Positions 5,970 through 12,050 of a DNA stretch of 12,050 nucleotides are shown here, in pieces. The notes below the pieces were generated by a model. The model was not told where the DNA came from. It ran no database searches and was given only the letters and a program-made list of their open reading frames with translations. The translations under genes were made by a program, and so were the position numbers. Position 1 is the first letter of the stretch. Each line of letters opens with the position of its first letter. This stretch comes from Bacteroidota bacterium (GTDB taxonomy: Bacteria; Bacteroidota; Bacteroidia; Bacteroidales; FEN-979): the NCBI GenBank assembly GCA_026391755.1, contig JAPLDN010000290.1, positions 1-12,050 of the forward strand, written 5' to 3'.

Positions 5970-8771
5970 ATGAAAAAATTCATTGTAATCTTATGTTTGC
6001 TGATGGCGTCCGGCCAGGCCAGCCAGGTTTCTGCGCAAATATCAGCTGTGCATTTTGACAGGAAGGTCCCGGTCACTATAAACGGATTTACCCTGAACGA
6101 CAGGGAAGTAAAGACTGCTTCAGCGATTCCTTTGTTTTCATTGCTTATCGACAGTGTTTTATACAGATCCTCCTCCACGGTGGCTGAATTCAGGCATGAT
6201 AGCATTGTTTTTAAAATTGCAGATTCGGTCGGATGTATAATTTCTAACGATAAGAGCTGCAAACAGGGTTTGAAATACCTGATCAGGTTCACCAATAAGG
6301 GCAAAGGAAGGCATACAATAGAAAACCTGGTTCCACTGGGTGAAGGCCCCGGTAAGGTTTATATTACAGCGGGAGGCACGAAAGAATGGCCTCATTACCT
6401 CTGCCGTTCCCTGCTCTTTCGTCCGGGTTACGGCCCTGTTGGAGTGATACTCCCGGATAATGCCTGGCATATGGGCTTTTCCGATCTTGCACTCAGCGAC
6501 AGTATTTCGGTTACATCCATTGCCAGGCGAACCAACCGTGATAAAGAGAAGACAACCATTGACCGCTGGGCTGTAACACTGCAACCTTCGGGCTGGGTCG
6601 AATACAGCCTTTACTTTGACATCCATACAGGAGCCTGGCAGGAAGGGCTGAGGATAATGTTTCAGAAACATTTTCTCTATGATCTTCCTGCTTTTGATAA
6701 CAGTATGTTTGAACGGCTTGACTTGCAATGGATGAGGGGCAAATACCTCATGCTTCTGCAGTTTGCATGGGATGACAAATATTATGATTACCGTAAAAAG
6801 AAATTCACTTTTTATTCCTCCCTCACCGAGTTCGATGACCTGACCGGGGGATTTGACATCTTTACCTTATGGCCCACCTGGCCGCGTCTTGGCCTCGATC
6901 AGAGGAACCAATGGGATATGTACAGGGACCTTCCTGGCGGCCTGGAAGAACTGAAGAAGCAAAGTACTTTCACGCATAGCAAAGGGAAAAAATATTTCAT
7001 TTCATACAATCCATGGGATGAAGGCACGCGACAGGAAGACCAATTGAAAGGAATGGAAGCACTTCTGCGCGCCACCGATGCCGACGGCGTGGTACTTGAC
7101 ACCAAGGGGGAGTCAAGCAGGGAGCTTCAGGCGGCCGCCGACAGGGTAAAACCGGGTATTATCATGTACAGCGAGGGTATGGCTGTCCCCAAAGACATGC
7201 CGGGAATTGTTTCAGGCCGGGTTCATGATGCCCTGGTGATGCCTCCCACCTTGAACCTGAACAAATTTATCAAACCTGACTTTGCTATTTTCAGAGTGCT
7301 ACAGCTGGCCGACGACAGGCTGCACAGGGAACTGGCCTGCGCTTTTTTCAATGGTTACGGGGTTGAGATCAATACAATGAGGCCGGGAAGGCCTTCCTGG
7401 ATCAAAGAAGAATATGCCTATATGGGAAGGACAACCAGGATACTGCGTGAAAATAATTCGGTCTTTCATAATTATCTCTGGCTGCCGCTTATTCCGACGC
7501 TGACCGATTCGGTATATATAAACCGCTGGCAGGCTGGAAATAAAACTGTTTACACAATATACAGCCTTAAACCCTCGGGCTGGAATGAGGCCCTGTTCAA
7601 TGCGCCGGAACCCGGTGCCATAGCACATTATGTCGATCTCTGGAACCACCGGGAAGTTAAACCTCTCCTAATCCGGGGGAATAGTGCTGTCCCTGTTCAG
7701 ATAGATGCTTTCGATAAAAGCTATCTCAACACCCGCCGCGAAGGAAACGTGGGCTGTATTGCGCTTTTACCGCGACTGATCCATTGCAGGGATAAGGGGG
7801 ATACCCTGTTTTTTAGTTCAGCAACAGGGGAAAAGATGAAAATATTTGGTGAAAATCCAAACTATGGCAATAAAGGATTTGAATTTTCTGCCGGGAGCGG
7901 AAGCATCCCTTACCGTGAGATGTTCGGGGAAGCCTGCCCCAAATTGGTGGTCCAGCTTTTTGAAAAGGATGAACTGCTGGATGAAACCGTTATTTTGCCA
8001 AAAGCGAACATCCCCCGCCTGGTTTCTTTTGTCAAACGGACCATTTCTTCTAAAAAGGTCCCGGAAGGTATGGTGGAGGTTCCGCAGGGGCAATTCAGGT
8101 TTTATACTCAGAGAGATCCCCGGTCCCAGGACCCTTTTATACTTTTCCCGGATTACAGCGATACAGTCGTGAAAACGATACATAAATTCTATATGGACAA
8201 ATACCCGGTCACTAACCGCGACTTTCTAAGTTTCGTCCAGGCAGCACAATATCGGCCAGCAGATACTTCATCATATCTGAAACACTGGAAGAACAGGCAT
8301 TTGCCTGAAATATCAGACGAGAATAAACCTGTCGTATTTATCAGCCCCGAAGATGCAGCTGCCTATTGCAGGCAAAGAGGAAAAAGGTTGCCCTCGGAGC
8401 AGGAATGGCAGTATGCAGCCCAGGGAAACGACATGAGGCAATTTCCATGGGGCAACAAAGCCGATTCCACTTTATGCAATTTTAACCTTAACAGCGAAAC
8501 GGCAGTCAGTGCTTTCCCAGGGGGAGCAAGTCCTTATGGAGTTGAAGATATGATTGGTAATGTTTGGCAGATGACCAGCGATGTCTATTATAATGGAGCT
8601 TATTATTATACAATCATCAAAGGGGGAAGTTATTATCATCCGACCCAAAGTATTTGGTATGTGACAGGAGGCCCAATGCCGGCCTTCCATCCTGAAATGC
8701 TTTTACTGATCTCACCCGGCCTGGACAGGAATGAAACAGTAGGATTCCGTTGTGTGAAAGATGCTGATTAA
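5970..8771 (+). CDS. Exported glycosidase-like TIM-barrel protein fused to an FGE/SUMF1-type domain
   Basis: A 933-residue protein. A signal peptide (1-22, cleavage near VSA|Q) sends it to the periplasm or beyond. Residues about 23-240 look beta-rich. Residues about 250-510 look like a glycosidase-type TIM barrel: 'YFISYNPWDE' (N347-E351), 'DGVVLDTKGES' (D377), 'GIIMYSEGM' (E402) and 'FNGYGVEIN' (E466) are strand-end acidic positions where such enzymes keep catalytic residues. A second beta-rich part follows (about 520-690). The C-terminus from M701 is an FGE-sulfatase (SUMF1) fold: 'MVEVPQGQF', 'YPVTNRDF', 'RLPSEQEWQYAA' (806-817), 'FPWG', 'DMIGNVWQMTSD' and 'GFRC'. Several signatures differ from the usual form (EWQY, NVWQM), and after 'KGGSY' (884-888) the cysteines used by true formylglycine-generating enzymes are absent. 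That domain is therefore probably structural or ligand-binding, not a sulfatase activator. The glycosidase reading is inference from pattern; the FGE fold is much surer. The gene directly follows the lipoprotein gene. Confidence 0.85.
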   Translation: MKKFIVILCLLMASGQASQVSAQISAVHFDRKVPVTINGFTLNDREVKTASAIPLFSLLIDSVLYRSSSTVAEFRHDSIVFKIADSVGCIISNDKSCKQGLKYLIRFTNKGKGRHTIENLVPLGEGPGKVYITAGGTKEWPHYLCRSLLFRPGYGPVGVILPDNAWHMGFSDLALSDSISVTSIARRTNRDKEKTTIDRWAVTLQPSGWVEYSLYFDIHTGAWQEGLRIMFQKHFLYDLPAFDNSMFERLDLQWMRGKYLMLLQFAWDDKYYDYRKKKFTFYSSLTEFDDLTGGFDIFTLWPTWPRLGLDQRNQWDMYRDLPGGLEELKKQSTFTHSKGKKYFISYNPWDEGTRQEDQLKGMEALLRATDADGVVLDTKGESSRELQAAADRVKPGIIMYSEGMAVPKDMPGIVSGRVHDALVMPPTLNLNKFIKPDFAIFRVLQLADDRLHRELACAFFNGYGVEINTMRPGRPSWIKEEYAYMGRTTRILRENNSVFHNYLWLPLIPTLTDSVYINRWQAGNKTVYTIYSLKPSGWNEALFNAPEPGAIAHYVDLWNHREVKPLLIRGNSAVPVQIDAFDKSYLNTRREGNVGCIALLPRLIHCRDKGDTLFFSSATGEKMKIFGENPNYGNKGFEFSAGSGSIPYREMFGEACPKLVVQLFEKDELLDETVILPKANIPRLVSFVKRTISSKKVPEGMVEVPQGQFRFYTQRDPRSQDPFILFPDYSDTVVKTIHKFYMDKYPVTNRDFLSFVQAAQYRPADTSSYLKHWKNRHLPEISDENKPVVFISPEDAAAYCRQRGKRLPSEQEWQYAAQGNDMRQFPWGNKADSTLCNFNLNSETAVSAFPGGASPYGVEDMIGNVWQMTSDVYYNGAYYYTIIKGGSYYHPTQSIWYVTGGPMPAFHPEMLLLISPGLDRNETVGFRCVKDAD

Positions 8772-9724
8772 TGCTTAAGCAGCCAGGCTCCTTTGAATTT
8801 TATTTTTAACTCTTTGAGCTTGGCCGTGGCTTCTGCCCTGTCGTAGGTTTCGAAGACCGAAATCCTGGCTTTGCCTTCCTTACTAAGGCTTTTACTTAAA
8901 GGGAATCCTTTGTCACGATAAAAATTCACAAACTTCGCACTGTCCTGGAAGGAAATATTGCTCTTTACAATGATATAGTATTTAACTTTAATGTGCTTCG
9001 TTGTATCGGCTGCGCCTCCCGACGAGTCAGCCAAAGGCATTGCGATCACAGCTGCAACCGGAATACCCTTTTTGACTGCTTCCTTTTTACTTCCGGAATC
9101 GGGGGATACAGTCTTTGCAGGGTTCTCACCCACAAGCAGGGGAGGGCCGTAAGGATCAGGAACCTGCCCAAACCAGGCACAGGCATAATTTTCATAAATG
9201 CCAATCCCGATAGCTTCCCATTTATTTCCCTGCCATTTGCTAGTATTCATAAGGAAACTGTTAAAATAATCAACGGACTTCCAGAAATTGATAATACTGT
9301 CGATATCCACCTGGTTATTCTCCCAGTATACAATTTCATATCCTTTATCTTTATATGGAGTAAACTCCTTTGGCTTGTCCCATACCGAATTCTTTTTATT
9401 CTCATCCTTTGGATAACAAAACGGTTTCCACGGTCCCTTATCTGACCATGAATGGAAATTGCAGGCTCCCTGGTCGGGATGATGGAAGAACAGGTCCTTC
9501 ACATGGGCCGAGGCAACATAACATAAGGATACAGAAAGAGGAATGGGAGGGAGGTCGTACCTGGTTCGGTAATCATTTATCATTCTGTATAACCTCATTT
9601 CTTCCTCGCTGATCCTGAAATTACCGGGAATGGTATTCACCTGTTTCTGTAATGGCTGGGTATGGCCGGCCATCACAAACAAAAGCATGATCAGCAAAAG
9701 AATATTCGGAGATTTCCTGGGCAT
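8768..9724 (-). CDS. Exported CAP-domain protein with C-terminal SPOR domain
   Basis: A 318-residue protein. The chosen start, ATG at 9724-9722, gives a signal peptide (MPRKSPNILLLIMLLFVMAG, cleavage around residues 20-23); the longer open frame to 9835 would run into the upstream gene and is unlikely. Residues about 41-188 match the CAP (SCP/PR-1) fold: 'MRLYRMINDYRTRYDLPPIP' opens the domain, 'ASAHVKDL' follows, then 'HSWSDKG' (H91), 'VYWENN' (E135) and 'WEAIGIGIYENYACAWFGQ' at its end. The last CAP histidine seems replaced by E170. Residues 247-318 look like a SPOR domain ('YYIIVKSN' at the start, 'ISVFETYDRAEATAKLKEL' and 'AWLLKH' at the end), which in other proteins binds peptidoglycan stripped of stem peptides. 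A low-complexity linker (about 200-245) joins the two. The protein is probably periplasmic and wall-bound; bacterial CAP functions remain unclear. Its 3' end overlaps the fusion gene's stop by 4 nt. Confidence 0.8.
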   Translation of the reverse strand: MPRKSPNILLLIMLLFVMAGHTQPLQKQVNTIPGNFRISEEEMRLYRMINDYRTRYDLPPIPLSVSLCYVASAHVKDLFFHHPDQGACNFHSWSDKGPWKPFCYPKDENKKNSVWDKPKEFTPYKDKGYEIVYWENNQVDIDSIINFWKSVDYFNSFLMNTSKWQGNKWEAIGIGIYENYACAWFGQVPDPYGPPLLVGENPAKTVSPDSGSKKEAVKKGIPVAAVIAMPLADSSGGAADTTKHIKVKYYIIVKSNISFQDSAKFVNFYRDKGFPLSKSLSKEGKARISVFETYDRAEATAKLKELKIKFKGAWLLKH

Positions 9725-9727
9725 TTT

Positions 9728-9742
9728 ATATTGATTCAATAT
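9728..9742. repeat. Perfect 7-bp inverted repeat just upstream of the CAP-SPOR gene
   Basis: ATATTGA and TCAATAT flank a single T, ending 3 nt before the ATG at 9724. It covers the ribosome-binding region of the minus-strand gene. It could be an operator half-site pair or an AT-rich chance palindrome. No consensus promoter is visible in the 73-bp gap 9725-9797, so the gene may be read through from the upstream hydrolase gene. Confidence 0.35.
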
Positions 9743-9797
9743 GGTTATACTGAAATTCAAGAAAAAAGTTACTATGAGTATCCCGATGCCTGCAAGT

Positions 9798-11834
9798 TTA
9801 CCTGCCCTGGTACTCTTCAATAAGCAGACGTGCAATTATGGAATCCCATATGTAATTAGGAGGAGAATTCAGGACCTCATTATCGGCGCTGAAAGATTCC
9901 CAGTAATTGTGGTTTTTCTTCAGCTGGACAACGGCTGCATTAAGCATTTTAACGGCAAGCTGATGGGCAATATCGGTGTAGCCGTTATCTCTCAGGCCTT
10001 CGTAAACCATGTAATCCCAAAGCAACCAAACCGGTCCGTTCCATTTGCAGCAGTAATCCACATACGGACTGTACCATGGATCCCGGGCCGATAAAGTGGG
10101 AACCCCGTACCTTCTCCAGAATTTGGTGGTGTCGGTGAGTGTTTTGACCAATTTTTCAGCCCGGTCCTTAGGGGCGGCATCGGCCCAAAGTGCCAGGAAA
10201 GCTATGATCTCCTGCCTCCTGAGATCCCGCGTCATAAAATACCAGCTATGATTCGTTTTATTGACCGAATAGTAAAAACCGGTACTGTCGTCCCACATCC
10301 TCTTATTGACCAGCTTAACAACTGCGTCAGCACTTTCTTTCCATTTCATGGCCTCTTCCTTCTTACCGAGGGCTTCGGCCATCTTCGCAAGTGATTGTTC
10401 TTCCTTAACAACCATCAGGGTGAGGTCAAGACATTCAAGTTCATCCGAAATATCTTCCTTGTCCACATCGAGGTATCTCTCGGCAGAAACCTGGAAAACA
10501 ACATTATACCAGTCCCTCACATTTTCAATAATGCCGTACGGGCCCCATTTCTCCCAGTTAATCCAGTTAAAGAAAGGGGCCGATGTGGTAGGCATATTCT
10601 TGTGCGGATAATCCTGTAAGCCTCTTGGCCCATGCCGGTAAGCTATAAAACCGTCTTCCCTTTGCTGTTCCATGTAAACTCTCTGTGATCCCTGGGCCGA
10701 AGCCGGGTCCATGTACACATAGGCCAGCATGCTTAAAGATTCATGCAATACCTGGTGCCCGTGTCCCCAGCCCCATAGAGGATTTCGCGAAAAAACATAT
10801 GAATTGAAGTTTGTTTTGCCTGAAGGCGGATACATGCATCCCCTGACCAGGTTGAAGGCTCCGAGGTAGGCAATTTTTTCATCCCTGGTCTTGAAATTTA
10901 TCCTTGGGATTTTTGAAAACAATATCAGGTCATCCTCATAAAAAGTTTTTAGCATGGCTGTTTTCATTGTTTCCAGATCCTTCATCAGAAGAGCCTGGTC
11001 CTCATTCTGTCCCTGGAACCCCCTGAGTACCCTGAATGAAGCCTTCTGGCCCCGGGCCAGCCTTTTTTTGAAATTCAATGCGACGAACCTGGATAGTCCC
11101 TGGGCCCGCTGGTTTAGAGTATCGCTTCTCTTTTCCGAATAAAAATCTGTTTTAATGGTATTGTAAAACGTTGAAAGATCCCCAAAATAAGCTCCATATG
11201 TATACGGAGCAGGGAACCCCGTAAAAATGTCCCGCACTTTTGTGGGATACCCGTATTCGGTTTTAAGGCTGCTGATAAGACGGTAGGGACTTTCGTAACG
11301 GTGAATAGCATAGGCTTTGTTCACAGTATCAAAATGCATCACTTCCATGGAATCATTTTCTGCTTCCAGGATAGGGTAAACCGAAACCTCGTGGCTGATA
11401 TTATCGGTATTGATCACTTCCAGGTCAACAATGACTATGGTCGAACTATAGACCAAAAATGTTTCTTTCACATGTATGCCCCTGAATGGCTCGTATTCCA
11501 TAATAGCCATATCGGGAAAGGAAAAGTCCACCACAGGTTTTTTAAAATATTCCGACATCTTTCCAATCACAACCTGGTCTATTTTCCAGAGGCAGTATAT
11601 GCGGCCTGCATGATCGCTCGAATAATTCAGTGGCATGCAGCATGAGTAATAATCCATCTTATAAGCCTTGTCACCATATAACCTGGATCTTGCCATGGAG
11701 GCAGCATAGGTCGTGTATAGGGGATCGTCGGAACGGGCATCTATCCTTACATAATCCTCAACCGGCTTGAAATTCTGGCCAAAGCAGTTCAACACAAGGA
11801 GGAAAAGGGTGATTGATAAACAAGTCTTTCTCAT
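9798..11834 (-). CDS. Exported GH63-like (alpha/alpha)6-barrel glycoside hydrolase
   Basis: A 678-residue protein with a signal peptide (MRKTCLSITLFLLVLNCFG, cleavage near residue 19; the Cys17 context 'VLNC' does not fit a lipobox). Residues about 25-300 form a beta-rich N-terminal part; residues about 310-678 fit an (alpha/alpha)6 barrel like GH63 glucosidases and mannosylglycerate hydrolases. Marks are 'SRNPLWGWGHGHQVLHESLSML' (349-370), 'QREDGFIAYRHGP' (391-403), 'WYFMTRDLRRQEIIAFL' (531-547), 'CKWNGPVWLLWDYMVYEGLRD' (596-616, like the family's WRGP(I/V)W...Y..YEGL) and 'YWESFSADNE' (644-653), where GH63 proteins have the catalytic base glutamate (E646 here). The substrate is unknown; a glucoside, mannoside or trehalose-like glycoside is possible. 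The ATG at 11834 overlaps the stop of an upstream paralogue as ATGA, indicating coupled translation. The CAP-SPOR gene lies 73 nt downstream on the same strand. Confidence 0.82.
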   Translation of the reverse strand: MRKTCLSITLFLLVLNCFGQNFKPVEDYVRIDARSDDPLYTTYAASMARSRLYGDKAYKMDYYSCCMPLNYSSDHAGRIYCLWKIDQVVIGKMSEYFKKPVVDFSFPDMAIMEYEPFRGIHVKETFLVYSSTIVIVDLEVINTDNISHEVSVYPILEAENDSMEVMHFDTVNKAYAIHRYESPYRLISSLKTEYGYPTKVRDIFTGFPAPYTYGAYFGDLSTFYNTIKTDFYSEKRSDTLNQRAQGLSRFVALNFKKRLARGQKASFRVLRGFQGQNEDQALLMKDLETMKTAMLKTFYEDDLILFSKIPRINFKTRDEKIAYLGAFNLVRGCMYPPSGKTNFNSYVFSRNPLWGWGHGHQVLHESLSMLAYVYMDPASAQGSQRVYMEQQREDGFIAYRHGPRGLQDYPHKNMPTTSAPFFNWINWEKWGPYGIIENVRDWYNVVFQVSAERYLDVDKEDISDELECLDLTLMVVKEEQSLAKMAEALGKKEEAMKWKESADAVVKLVNKRMWDDSTGFYYSVNKTNHSWYFMTRDLRRQEIIAFLALWADAAPKDRAEKLVKTLTDTTKFWRRYGVPTLSARDPWYSPYVDYCCKWNGPVWLLWDYMVYEGLRDNGYTDIAHQLAVKMLNAAVVQLKKNHNYWESFSADNEVLNSPPNYIWDSIIARLLIEEYQGR

Positions 11835-12050
11835 TTCACTGAATATTCATCGATTAACATTCTTGCAGCAATACCGGCCCATATATAGGTTTTATTCCAT
11901 CCTGCCTGGTGTTCATCGGCACTATAAAATTCCCAGAAAACATGGTCCTGTTTAAGGTGCCAGATCATGTTATCAAGAACCCGACCCAGAAGTTCCGAAG
12001 CATCCTGCTTATACCCGTAATCCCTCATTCCCTGGTAAACAAGGTATTGC
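11831..12050 (-). CDS. GH63-like hydrolase, C-terminal end only (paralogue of the downstream gene)
   Basis: An open frame enters from the right edge and stops at TGA 11833-11831, giving 73 visible codons including the stop. The 72 visible residues begin 'QYLVYQGMRDYGY' and contain 'FWEFYSADE' and 'YIWAGIAARMLIDEY'. They align without gaps to the last 72 residues of the downstream hydrolase at about 29 identical positions by hand count. This is therefore the end of a second (alpha/alpha)6-barrel hydrolase, with the family glutamate in 'WEF'. The rest lies outside the window. Its stop codon is embedded in the next start (ATGA). Confidence 0.8.
   Translation of the reverse strand, partial: QYLVYQGMRDYGYKQDASELLGRVLDNMIWHLKQDHVFWEFYSADEHQAGWNKTYIWAGIAARMLIDEYSVK

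Noticed and set aside
5846..6304. 152-codon minus-strand frame across the lipoprotein/fusion gene junction
   Set aside because: It lies opposite the well-supported lipobox protein and the signal peptide of the fusion protein and shows no recognisable features.
6159..6728. 189-codon minus-strand frame inside the fusion gene
   Set aside because: Antisense shadow of a long coherent reading frame, with no signal, domain or promoter of its own.
7818..8183. Overlapping frames on both strands inside the fusion gene
   Set aside because: Both are opposite or out of frame with the continuous 933-residue protein that spans the same DNA.
8772..8781. TGCTTAAGCA palindrome as a terminator
   Set aside because: It has no loop and no following T-run on either strand, and it lies inside the end of the CAP-SPOR coding region.
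9725..9835. Upstream extension of the CAP-SPOR frame by 37 codons
   Set aside because: It would overlap the end of the hydrolase gene and place the signal peptide internally; the ATG at 9724 puts a proper signal peptide at the N-terminus.
9741..10094. 117-codon plus-strand frame opposite the hydrolase C-terminus
   Set aside because: The minus strand encodes conserved GH63-like motifs through this stretch; the plus-strand frame is a shadow.
5970..12050. A polysaccharide utilisation locus
   Set aside because: There is no SusC-like receptor, SusD-like lipoprotein, sulfatase or hybrid two-component regulator; the glycosidase-like genes alone do not support that label.

Overview
The window looks like a chromosome segment from a member of the Bacteroidota, probably an environmental Bacteroidales-like lineage. 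Four things point there: two good matches to the Bacteroidota -7 promoter element (TAnnTTTG), the N-terminal type of the M23 peptidase at the left edge, moderate GC content, and dense packing of genes in short strand-switching blocks. No mobile element, CRISPR array, tRNA or rRNA is visible, and no gene-free stretch exceeds about 130 bases, so this is ordinary chromosome rather than an island.

Layout from left to right. (1) Positions 1-1588, minus strand: a membrane-anchored calcineurin-like phosphoesterase, overlapped at its 3' end by the start of an M23-type cell-wall endopeptidase that runs off the left edge. (2) Positions 1732-4183, plus strand: an SLC5/SSS sodium:solute symporter, a 69-residue two-helix membrane protein 12 nt downstream, and an O6-alkylguanine-DNA alkyltransferase 4 nt after that. 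(3) Positions 4184-5050, minus strand: an ABC-exporter transmembrane domain with no ATPase domain, meeting the alkyltransferase gene stop codon to stop codon. (4) Positions 5127-8771, plus strand: a lipoprotein built from two copies of one ~96-residue domain, then, after 3 nt, a 933-residue exported protein joining a predicted glycosidase-like TIM barrel to a formylglycine-generating-enzyme (FGE/SUMF1) fold that lacks the FGE active-site cysteines. (5) Positions 8768-12050, minus strand: the 3' end of a GH63-like (alpha/alpha)6-barrel hydrolase, a full-length exported paralogue translationally coupled to it through ATGA, then an exported CAP-domain protein ending in a SPOR domain.

The right two thirds mainly encode envelope or periplasmic proteins (signal peptides, lipobox, glycosidase folds, SPOR, CAP), which suggests handling of glycans or cell-wall material outside the cytoplasm. 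There is no SusC/SusD pair and no sulfatase here, so it is not a classical polysaccharide utilisation locus. The least explained parts are the duplicated-domain lipoprotein with its fusion partner, the ATPase-less ABC domain, and the symporter with its small membrane partner. Family assignments rest on motifs read by eye; no database search was possible.
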